Assembly (NCBI RefSeq): GCF_018861025.1
Contig: NZ_JAHKQH010000042.1
Span: forward strand, 187,964-251,963
Length of the DNA: 64,000 nucleotides
Direction: 5' to 3'
From: Psychrosphaera sp. B3R10
GTDB lineage: Bacteria; Pseudomonadota; Gammaproteobacteria; Enterobacterales; Alteromonadaceae
Positions 45,697-53,692 of this stretch are shown in pieces. The notes below the pieces were generated by a model that was not told the origin of the DNA, searched no databases, and worked only from the letters and a program-made list of their open reading frames with translations. Made by a program: the position numbers and the translations under genes. Within the stretch, counting starts at the first letter, position 1. Each line of letters starts with the position of its first letter.

Positions 45697-48423
45697 TTAG
45701 AAACGGTAGGTTAAAGAAGCTTTAATCGTACGTCCTAACAATGGACGTGCAACGCCCGTGTAGTCACCATTTGAGAAAGACAAGCCACTTAGTATTGGTG
45801 AACCTTCTGTAAATGAGTCAGCATCATTTAGGTTTGCAATGTGAATTTGTAGATCCATTTGCTCAGAAAATTCGTAGATACCACCTAAGTTCATTTGATA
45901 ATAGGCTGGATATACAGTCACGTTAGTACTGTCATCAGTCGCAAAACGTTCTGAGTAATACATGAACTGGCTGTAGATCGATAATGGGATAGATTCAAAA
46001 TCATATGATGGTCTGAAATTAACCAACAATTCAGATTGACGTCTTGGTCGTCTGCCTTCGGTTGTTGAAACATCGTATTGACGTTCGTCAAATACACCAT
46101 CGCCATTTGTATCAACTTCTACGATCCCGTTTCTGATCTCATTATCTTGACTCAGTTGCGGATCTTGCCAAACGATACTGCCTTGTAAAGTCAAACCTTC
46201 CAGCGCTTCTGGAGAATAGGACGCTTCTAACTCTATCCCTATATTATCTAAGCTTCGGCGGAATACATCGCGTACCTTAGGGCAATTTGCTGGCGCAGGG
46301 ATTGCCGTACAGGCGATACCATTACCAGTAGCACTAAGATCATCTAGCGTTGGACCTAGGTTTTCTTTTGCCGCAAAGTCGATGTAAAAGGCCGTTAAAC
46401 TCACTGAGTTGACGGAATCTGCATAACGCAAACCACCTTCAACTTGTTTGATGTTTTCGACTTGATCACCACGTGCAACTTCGCCTGTTGTTGGATTTGT
46501 TGCAGGACCACCAAAGATATAATCTTCAAAACCTGGTAAACGGAACGAGTCGGCAATGCTTAAGTACGTGGTGAAGTTTTCGTTGATGCGGTAGTTTGCA
46601 CCAATTGTCCAACCTATATCATCGTAACTTTCAGATGCAAAACGTGGGGTACCGTCAGGCACATTAACAAAGTTATCTGCCAAGGTATCGCTAGTTGAAC
46701 CGACAACGACATCTGCTGGGGTAAAGTCATTGGAACTGTTACCAGGGTCAAATGAATTGGTTGTTAATCGATCTACATCCAATTCTTGCCAACGAACACC
46801 AAGGTCGATTAATAAATCACCGTCTAAGAGCGTCATATGATCCAAAGCGTAAAACGCATTGGTTCGCATAGTGGCGTCCGCGCCAAGACCAAATATCGCA
46901 GGTTGATCTAAACCACCGCGAGTTATCGATGGACCAACTTGCTGCTCATTATTATCGACGGCGTATAAGTCAACTAGACGAGCACTTTCACCAATGTCAC
47001 TCCAACCACTGGCAAATACAGAATAAACATCGTAGGTGTAATGACTGGTGTAATAACCAAACGTTAATTCGTGAGAATTGTCACCGACTTCAAATTCTTT
47101 AGAAAGTTTAAAGTCAGCGATATTACTTGTCGCATCAACCTTGCCATAGACTGGAATGTTGTGTGCCAAAATGCTCGGCGCCTCTTCAGCACCAGTTAAA
47201 TCGGTACCAGTCACGGTGTCAGAATAATAGGCTTTTACCCCAACAGCGTCGCTATAGGCATCTCCTAATACGCCAGTAAAACCTTGGATCCGGTTAAATT
47301 GATCATTGGTTAATCGAGATGTTTCAGCCGGTGGATCGTTAAATAAAGAGTAGAATCCATTGGAACCGGTTGTGGAACGAATCGAGGAAACAAAGCGCCA
47401 ATCATTTTGTAAATCTTTGGAGATTTCAAGAGACAAAATATCAAATTTAGGGTTTATACCATTAGTAATGTCGAGTGGCAGTTGAGAGCCGTCGCTATTG
47501 TATAATTGATAAAAACTGGTTTGGTGTGACAATACCGTCCCATCTTGAAAATTAACGCCTAAACTGTTTACATCATTTGGATTAATTTCAAACGGATTGC
47601 TTTGAGTGCCTGGCTCACGATTACTCTCTACTGAGTAAGGAATGTTTTGATAAAAATTGGTTTTATCGTTAATGCTGTGGGCTTGTAATTTAATTTGGGT
47701 TGTACCGTCATCGCTGGTATAAACTAAATTCCCTCGGATTTGACCACCAGAATTACCGGTATAACCCGGATCACGGATACCATCTGCAACGCGATAAAAA
47801 CCACCAACGGCAAACGTTAAGTTTTTATTAATTGGACCGGACACAAAAAATTCGTTACGAACGTGGCCCCAATCGCCAACTTCTAACTTATAAGCGCCTT
47901 CAAACTCTTGACCACCAGTACGGGTAATATAGTTAACGGCTGCACCCAAAGCATTTGAATATAAAATGGCGCCAGGGCCACCCTTAACGGCTTCTACAGT
48001 TACCGTCATTAAGTCAGGTTTTATGAACACGTCATTATTCATAAATGGAGCTTCAGGCTCTTCATATGCTGGCAAACCATCAATTAAATTCGGAACATAA
48101 CGATAACCACCAGCTTGTGGCAAACCTCGGACTAACACGTTGTTGTGGGACTCACCTGCTGTGCCACCTTCTGGAAAAAAGCCAGGAATGTTACCGAGTA
48201 AGTCGGCGGCGCCATGAGGCGCTAACTTTTTAATGTCTTCTTCACTAATCGTGTTGATGGAAAAAGTCGCTTCCATTTTATGGGTGTTTTTTGTAACACC
48301 TGTGGATACGGTGATGACTTCGATTTCCTCATCTTTTTCTTTGTTCACATTTTCAGCAAATACATACCCTGATTGAGAGAGCAAAGTTAAAGAAATTATT
48401 CTGCTAAGTGTTTTTAATTTCAT
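45697..48423 (-). CDS. TonB-dependent receptor of the fructan/sucrose locus
   Basis: A 908-residue outer-membrane receptor: signal peptide to about residue 23 (GYVFA), TonB box EIEVITV, plug (HGAADLLGNIPGFFPE, NNVLVRGLPQAGGY, VEAVKGGPGAILYSNALGAA) and barrel ending LTYRF. Its genes in the neighbourhood (CscB-like permease, LacI, GH32, fructokinase) point to sucrose, fructo-oligosaccharide or levan/inulin fragments as cargo; this is inferred. Its promoter contains the palindrome at 48469-48486. Confidence 0.9.
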   Translation of the reverse strand: MKLKTLSRIISLTLLSQSGYVFAENVNKEKDEEIEVITVSTGVTKNTHKMEATFSINTISEEDIKKLAPHGAADLLGNIPGFFPEGGTAGESHNNVLVRGLPQAGGYRYVPNLIDGLPAYEEPEAPFMNNDVFIKPDLMTVTVEAVKGGPGAILYSNALGAAVNYITRTGGQEFEGAYKLEVGDWGHVRNEFFVSGPINKNLTFAVGGFYRVADGIRDPGYTGNSGGQIRGNLVYTSDDGTTQIKLQAHSINDKTNFYQNIPYSVESNREPGTQSNPFEINPNDVNSLGVNFQDGTVLSHQTSFYQLYNSDGSQLPLDITNGINPKFDILSLEISKDLQNDWRFVSSIRSTTGSNGFYSLFNDPPAETSRLTNDQFNRIQGFTGVLGDAYSDAVGVKAYYSDTVTGTDLTGAEEAPSILAHNIPVYGKVDATSNIADFKLSKEFEVGDNSHELTFGYYTSHYTYDVYSVFASGWSDIGESARLVDLYAVDNNEQQVGPSITRGGLDQPAIFGLGADATMRTNAFYALDHMTLLDGDLLIDLGVRWQELDVDRLTTNSFDPGNSSNDFTPADVVVGSTSDTLADNFVNVPDGTPRFASESYDDIGWTIGANYRINENFTTYLSIADSFRLPGFEDYIFGGPATNPTTGEVARGDQVENIKQVEGGLRYADSVNSVSLTAFYIDFAAKENLGPTLDDLSATGNGIACTAIPAPANCPKVRDVFRRSLDNIGIELEASYSPEALEGLTLQGSIVWQDPQLSQDNEIRNGIVEVDTNGDGVFDERQYDVSTTEGRRPRRQSELLVNFRPSYDFESIPLSIYSQFMYYSERFATDDSTNVTVYPAYYQMNLGGIYEFSEQMDLQIHIANLNDADSFTEGSPILSGLSFSNGDYTGVARPLLGRTIKASLTYRF

Positions 48424-48467
48424 GTGTGTGTTCCGTTGATCAAGTTTTATTTTATAATTTTAGACTA

Positions 48468-48496
48468 AATGTACATCGATGGACATTGTGAGTCAA
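48468..48496 (-). promoter_or_regulatory. Receptor promoter with overlapping LacI operator
   Basis: On the minus strand: -35 TTGACT (48491-48496), 17-bp spacer, -10 TACATT (48468-48473). The palindrome ATGTACATCGATGGACAT (48469-48486, one central-symmetric mismatch pair) fills the spacer and -10, as expected for LacI-type repression. Confidence 0.7.
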
Positions 48497-48522
48497 AAAA
48501 ATTCGATGCTAACAAACATTGT

Positions 48523-48572
48523 ATGTTCATCGCATCGGATCGTGATTGCTCTATTTGGCTATCGATGGACAT
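48523..48572 (-). promoter_or_regulatory. Upstream half sites of the LacI-type operator
   Basis: ATGTTCATCG (48523-48532) and TATCGATGGACAT (48560-48572) repeat halves of the operator at 48469-48486. They could be auxiliary sites for cooperative binding. The rest of the 375-bp gap shows no gene. Confidence 0.45.
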
Positions 48573-48750
48573 TATGACACTTTTTATACAGTAGTTGTCA
48601 ATAGTATTTTTAAAAAAAGACAAAAAAAGATGGTTTAATGCGCAGTTAGACATTAGGTATTGAATTTTAAATCTTTGTATCTTGTTGTAAATAATAAGAA
48701 TTGTTTTTGTTGGTAAGGCGGTTGGAGCCATCGGCGAATTTATAAAGTGA

Positions 48751-48780
48751 GAGTGGCGAACAACAATTTTGTCGCCACTC
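48751..48780 (-). terminator. Stem-loop after the permease gene
   Basis: GAGTGGCGA (48751-48759) pairs with TCGCCACTC (48772-48780). The U-run is weak, so termination is likely but not certain. Confidence 0.55.
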
Positions 48781-48798
48781 AGATGACACTGGAAAAGA

Positions 48799-50043
48799 TT
48801 AAGCTGGCTGCTCGCTTAATTGCTTTTCGTTATTTTTTTTGTCATCGGTTAAAATAACCCAAGAGACAATGGTGAAAAAGACCACCACACTGCCGAGTAT
48901 TTTATAAGATAAGGTAAAGCCTATTGCGTCATACATCATTCCCGCGACCACAGACAAGATACTGGCAAATACTTGAGTGGAGAATAAAAAACCCACCAAA
49001 TAGAGTGTTGAGGATAACCTTGCATCAAAAGTCGCAGAGATATATTTAAAAATGGCTATCAACATTATCGGTAATTCGGCGGCGTGCAAAAGCTTCATTG
49101 CCGATATTGAAATGGGATCCCAAGCGTAGCCTGACCCTATCATTCGTACGGCCATAATGGCACCGGCTAATACAAGGCCGTTTTTAGCGCCAATTCGATT
49201 CACGATAAACGGGGCAATAAACATGCCTCCGGCTTCTAAAAATACTTGAAAAGAGTTTAAGTATCCAAACATCGCGTTGCCTTCAGCTTGGCTCGGAAAT
49301 AAAGAGGCAAAATAGACTGGAAATTGCTGGTCATATACGGAATATACGCAGGTTACCCCCATTACATAGGTAGCAAATGCCCAGAATCGTTTCATTTTTA
49401 ACAACCCAAAAGCATCTTGGATATTTAATGCCGACGCTTTATCGTCAATGAGATTTTCATCTTCGGCTTTTTCCGTGGGCTTAACCAAGGTTACGGAAAC
49501 TAAGAAGATAATCGCACAACAAGATGCCAACCAGAAGTTAATATTAGGGTCTATATTAAACAGGGCACCTGCAAAAAATGTGGCGGTTGCCCAACCTATC
49601 GATCCCCACATTCGAGCTTTACCAAATTCGAACCCAGAAATCCGACTGACACGTTCGATAAAGGTTTCGGTCGCACCGACTCCGGCGGAAAAGGATAAAC
49701 TGAAAAAGATGCCGCCAAGTATGACGCCTAAATAAAAATTAGAGGCCAAAAGAGGCGCATAGACATAAATAAAAAATGGTCCGCTGGCGATGAGTAAAAC
49801 ACCAACCCATTGCAACAGATATTTTTTTAGCCCGAGTTTATCTTGAATAAAGCCATAAAAGGGCATGATGAATAATGCGGCCACGGCATTGAGGCTAAAT
49901 ATAATCCCCATATTTTCGCCATTTAATCCCGCGGCTTGATTGAGCCATATAGGAAATAATGAGAATGAAAATGACCAAGTTAAGAAGAAGGAAAAGAGTG
50001 CTAAGCTTAATAGCCAATAATTTCTATCTGAGTTTTTAAACAT
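48799..50043 (-). CDS. cscB: Oligosaccharide:proton symporter, CscB (sucrose permease)-like
   Basis: A 414-residue inner-membrane transporter with about 12 hydrophobic segments, of the LacY/RafB/CscB branch of the major facilitator family. Stretches resembling E. coli CscB as I remember it include FYGFIQDKLGLKK, GPFFIYVYAPLL, GYLNSFQVFLEAGGMF and FIVNRIGAKN. It should import sucrose or short fructo-oligosaccharides with protons. It follows lacI on the same strand after a 29-bp gap. Confidence 0.88.
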   Translation of the reverse strand: MFKNSDRNYWLLSLALFSFFLTWSFSFSLFPIWLNQAAGLNGENMGIIFSLNAVAALFIMPFYGFIQDKLGLKKYLLQWVGVLLIASGPFFIYVYAPLLASNFYLGVILGGIFFSLSFSAGVGATETFIERVSRISGFEFGKARMWGSIGWATATFFAGALFNIDPNINFWLASCCAIIFLVSVTLVKPTEKAEDENLIDDKASALNIQDAFGLLKMKRFWAFATYVMGVTCVYSVYDQQFPVYFASLFPSQAEGNAMFGYLNSFQVFLEAGGMFIAPFIVNRIGAKNGLVLAGAIMAVRMIGSGYAWDPISISAMKLLHAAELPIMLIAIFKYISATFDARLSSTLYLVGFLFSTQVFASILSVVAGMMYDAIGFTLSYKILGSVVVFFTIVSWVILTDDKKNNEKQLSEQPA

Positions 50044-50072
50044 GTTGCTTCCTATTATTGGCCATTTGACGC

Positions 50073-51083
50073 TCAGAGCAGTGTAGCTACTGATCCTCTA
50101 TCGACAAACTGACCGCTGATTTTATGAATTTTTGCTTGTTTAATTTTGGCGATTGCCAATTTTGCTGCCTCTTGTCCCATGGCAAAATATGGCAAGCTCA
50201 CCGTGCTTAATTTGGGTAATAGATTTTCTGAAATTAGGCGATAATTATCGTAACCGACGATGGAGATCTGTTGTGGGATCTGATACCCCATCACGCCACG
50301 TACTAACATATAAGTTCGCATTGCCATTTTATCGTTACCACACATTAGAGCGGAAGGCGGGTTTGGCAAGGAGAGTAAGTCTTTAAGTACTTGCTCTAGT
50401 TGTGCAAACTCGTCAGACTCATTTTCAATAACTCCTATCCGAATAAGGGTAGGGTCGTATGCGATTTGGTGATCGGATAAAGCCTGTTTATAACCTTGGT
50501 GACGTAATTGGGAGGCCTTCATATCTTCAAAAAGTCGAAGTTCTGCGATCCGGGTGTGCCCTTTATTAATGAGGTGGACGGCCGCGTCATATCCACCTTG
50601 GTAGTCATCAGGGATAATCGTCGGGTGTAACGTTTGTTGTTCAAAACAGTTGACCAAAATAAGTGGCGTATTTTTGAAGGCCTGCTCTATTTTCACTTCT
50701 TTGTGGAAAACTGTCGCTAATATGATGGCCTGTGAGCGGTGACGTTTAAAGTCGTCAACCAACCGCTCAAAGTTTTCCGGCTTACCTGCCATTTCGCCAA
50801 TTAATAATTGTTTACCATGTTGGTCACAAATGTTTTGGATCCCGGCGACGATTTCATAGGAGTCTGGTGTTGTCGTCAAATTGTCGGTAATTAAACTTAC
50901 GATCCCAGCTTCGACTCCACGTAGCGCTTGAGCAGCCGCAGAAGGTGCATAGTCTAGCTCCTTCATTGCATTGGTTACTTTTTCTTTGGTCTTGGCACTC
51001 ACCCCTTCAAATCCGCCTAAGATCCGAGAGACAGTCTTTATCGACACATTGGCTTTTTCTGCTACGTCTTTAATTGAAGTCAT
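50073..51083 (-). CDS. LacI family regulator of the fructan/sucrose locus
   Basis: A 336-residue LacI-type repressor: HTH at residues 2-25 (TSIKDVAEKANVSIKTVSRIL), hinge YAPSAAAQALRG, then the periplasmic-binding-protein-like sugar domain with typical SIVGYDNYRLI. Divergent from the GH32-fructokinase operon. Likely controls the palindromic sites at 48469 and 51196. Inducer is probably fructose or sucrose-derived. Confidence 0.9.
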   Translation of the reverse strand: MTSIKDVAEKANVSIKTVSRILGGFEGVSAKTKEKVTNAMKELDYAPSAAAQALRGVEAGIVSLITDNLTTTPDSYEIVAGIQNICDQHGKQLLIGEMAGKPENFERLVDDFKRHRSQAIILATVFHKEVKIEQAFKNTPLILVNCFEQQTLHPTIIPDDYQGGYDAAVHLINKGHTRIAELRLFEDMKASQLRHQGYKQALSDHQIAYDPTLIRIGVIENESDEFAQLEQVLKDLLSLPNPPSALMCGNDKMAMRTYMLVRGVMGYQIPQQISIVGYDNYRLISENLLPKLSTVSLPYFAMGQEAAKLAIAKIKQAKIHKISGQFVDRGSVATLL

Positions 51084-51166
51084 AAAAATTCTTTTGTTTA
51101 TCAGTATATGAGTACTGATTATCTACTTCCTAATCTGTTACGACAATTTAAATTTTGGATTAATTC

Positions 51167-51205
51167 TTGACAAAGGCTAGCATTGTAAAATTATAATGTC
51201 CATCG
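51167..51205 (+). promoter_or_regulatory. Promoter and LacI-type operator of the GH32-fructokinase operon
   Basis: -35 TTGACA (51167-51172), 19-bp spacer, -10 TATAAT (51192-51197), with both hexamers perfect. ATGTCCATCG (51196-51205) is a half copy of the palindrome at 48469 and overlaps the -10. Confidence 0.7.
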
Positions 51206-51264
51206 TTAGTCAAAAATAGTTTCACACCATTAGGTCAAATGAGAGGAAAAGTTTTACCGCTAAA

Positions 51265-52752
51265 ATGCGTGCATTTAGTGCGGTGAAAATGAGAATTTTT
51301 ATGAAAAACACTGAAGAAAAACAATTCACTGAACAGTGGCGACCACTGAACCATTTTACGCCACAAGAAAATTGGATGAATGATCCTAATGGCTTAGTGT
51401 ATTACGACGGGCTCTATCATTTATTTTACCAGCACAACCCTAAGGCACATGTATGGGGCAATATGAGTTGGGGTCATGCTGTGTCGACTGACTTGTTGAA
51501 TTGGCAGGAAAAACCCGTTGCTTTGTTACCAGATGTCAACGAAAACAAACAAGGATTAGGTTACATCTTTTCCGGTAGCGTGGTGGTCGATTGGAATAAT
51601 ACGTCGGGATTTCAGCAAGGTGAACATCCTCCATTAGTTGCGATTTTCACTCATCATTCTGAACAAGCGGTTCAGTGCCAAAGTATCGCTTACAGTAATG
51701 ACGCAGGTGAGACTTGGACTAAATTTGAAGGTAACCCCGTTATCGAAAATCCAGGTATTAGAGACTTCAGGGATCCAAAAGTGTTTTGGCATCAAGACTC
51801 AAAACAATGGGTCATGGTATTGGCGGCTGGCCAAGTTGTGAAACTGTTTGGTTCGACGGATTTAAAATCGTGGCAGTTTTTATCTGATTTTGGTGAAGAT
51901 GTAGGAAGCCATGCTGGAGAATGGGAATGCCCCGACCTGTTTCAATTGACTACCGAAGATGGTGAGACAAAATGGGTATTGATCGTCAGCATCAACCCCG
52001 GTGGACCTAATGGCGGTTGTGGCACGCAATACTTTGTTGGCGAATTTAACGGCAACAGATTTGAGACGGATCACGATAATGTGAAATGGTTCGACTACGG
52101 ACCGGATAATTATGCCGGCGTAACGTTTGACGGCCTACAGCGAGTCGATGGTCGACGGATCATGATCGGTTGGATGTCAAATTGGACCTATGCCGGAGAT
52201 TTACCGACCTACCCGTGGAGCGGTGCTATGGCGTTACCAAGAGAGTTAACCCTTCTTAGCACATCAAATGGACATTTGCTTGCCAATAATCCGGTGAACG
52301 AATATCAAAATTCGATGGTAGAGGTCACCCGGAATAAAAGCACCCAGGCGATTTCGGCGTACCTTCCACAAGAGTCTGTCGTCAATATTGAGTTTAACGT
52401 ATCGACTAGTGCGCCGAGCAAAACAACTTGGGAGTTAACTAACGTCGATGGCGAAAAAGTGATCATCAAATACAACCCATTGCGCAAGCTACTGACAGTC
52501 GATCGTCGAAATGCCGGTTTTGACATTAAAATTTGGACGATGCCAATAATTGAGGCGCCGGTATTGCCGCACAACGATCAAATATCGGGGCAAATGATTT
52601 TAGACAAATCTTCGTTAGAAATATTTTGGGGAGATGGTACCACGTCTGTTACCGCATTACTGTTCCCGTCTAGTCCTTTTGATACGCTCGTTATGCAGTC
52701 GCAATGTGACTCTGAGAAGTCGATTATCATTAGCAAAGTAGGGCAAAAATGA
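51265..52752 (+). CDS. GH32 beta-fructosidase, cytoplasmic, levanase/exo-inulinase-like
   Basis: A 495-residue GH32 enzyme without a signal peptide. WMNDPNG (nucleophile D40), RDP (170), and WECP (acid/base E221) are intact. GSHAGEWECPDLF resembles SacC-type levanases rather than CscA sucrose hydrolases. It would split sucrose or short fructans after import. Three in-frame ATGs (51265, 51289, 51301) could start it; none has a clear ribosome site, so the first is tentative. Its stop overlaps the fructokinase start. Confidence 0.9.
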   Translation: MRAFSAVKMRIFMKNTEEKQFTEQWRPLNHFTPQENWMNDPNGLVYYDGLYHLFYQHNPKAHVWGNMSWGHAVSTDLLNWQEKPVALLPDVNENKQGLGYIFSGSVVVDWNNTSGFQQGEHPPLVAIFTHHSEQAVQCQSIAYSNDAGETWTKFEGNPVIENPGIRDFRDPKVFWHQDSKQWVMVLAAGQVVKLFGSTDLKSWQFLSDFGEDVGSHAGEWECPDLFQLTTEDGETKWVLIVSINPGGPNGGCGTQYFVGEFNGNRFETDHDNVKWFDYGPDNYAGVTFDGLQRVDGRRIMIGWMSNWTYAGDLPTYPWSGAMALPRELTLLSTSNGHLLANNPVNEYQNSMVEVTRNKSTQAISAYLPQESVVNIEFNVSTSAPSKTTWELTNVDGEKVIIKYNPLRKLLTVDRRNAGFDIKIWTMPIIEAPVLPHNDQISGQMILDKSSLEIFWGDGTTSVTALLFPSSPFDTLVMQSQCDSEKSIIISKVGQK

Positions 52753-53690
52753 TGAGGAATAAAGTTGCGATATTTGGTGAAGCGCTTTTTGATTTATTGC
52801 AACAATCTAATGGTGATTATCGTCCATTTGTTGGAGGGTCACCGTTTAATGTTGCTCGGAGTTTTGCGAAGCAAGGTTTAGATTGTTGTTATTTGTCGCG
52901 CATCGGAAATGACGCTTTAGGAAGTCAAATTATGCATGCGGCGCAACTAGATGGGATCCAGCTCCCGGAAAATAATCGTTCGGACAAACCCACCTCTTTA
53001 GCGCTGGTTTATAAAGATGCGAATGGGCAACCGAGCTATCAACTTTACCGTAAATCTGTTGCTGATCTGGATATGACCGCAGAGCAATTGTTAGCGATTA
53101 TACCAGCGGACGTTGAGGTATTTCATACAGGATCACTGGCCTTGGTTCCAGAGATGATAGATGTGTTAACGCCAGTTTTAATTAAATTGAAAAATCGCGG
53201 GGTGAAGATCAGCATCGACATTAATGTACGACTAGGGGTTGAATTAGATCATAGCCAATATGTCGGAGCGATATGGCAGTTTATTGCGTTAGCTGACATC
53301 GTGAAAGTCAGTGATGAAGATCTACATCTGATGGGTCTGCAAGATGATCCCATATATCATGCCGCTGAATTGTTAAGTGTGATGAACGACGGTATTGTCG
53401 CGTTAACATTGGGTGAACAGGGGGCATTTATCATCACCGATGGGTTAACGGTGCAACAAGACATCATTCCAACCCGTTCTTTTGGTGATGCTGTAGGGGC
53501 AGGCGATACGTTTTTTTCTGCATTAATTTCTGAGTTGCTACGTAACAACGCACTGCATCGTTTTGCCGAAAAAGAACAACTGCAACAGGGCTTGTTATTT
53601 GGCGCTATGGCTGCGTCGTTAAACGTCAGTGAAATCGGCTGCCACCCGCCATCACAACAGCAAGTATTAAACGCATTAGCCCTTCTTTAG
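52749..53690 (+). CDS. PfkB family fructokinase
   Basis: A 313-residue ribokinase/PfkB-type kinase with GGSPFNVARSFAKQG near the N-terminus and FGDAVGAGDTFFSA (catalytic Asp) near the C-terminus. Expected to phosphorylate fructose released by GH32. ATGA overlap with the GH32 stop indicates translational coupling. Confidence 0.9.
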   Translation: MMRNKVAIFGEALFDLLQQSNGDYRPFVGGSPFNVARSFAKQGLDCCYLSRIGNDALGSQIMHAAQLDGIQLPENNRSDKPTSLALVYKDANGQPSYQLYRKSVADLDMTAEQLLAIIPADVEVFHTGSLALVPEMIDVLTPVLIKLKNRGVKISIDINVRLGVELDHSQYVGAIWQFIALADIVKVSDEDLHLMGLQDDPIYHAAELLSVMNDGIVALTLGEQGAFIITDGLTVQQDIIPTRSFGDAVGAGDTFFSALISELLRNNALHRFAEKEQLQQGLLFGAMAASLNVSEIGCHPPSQQQVLNALALL

Positions 53691-53692
53691 GT

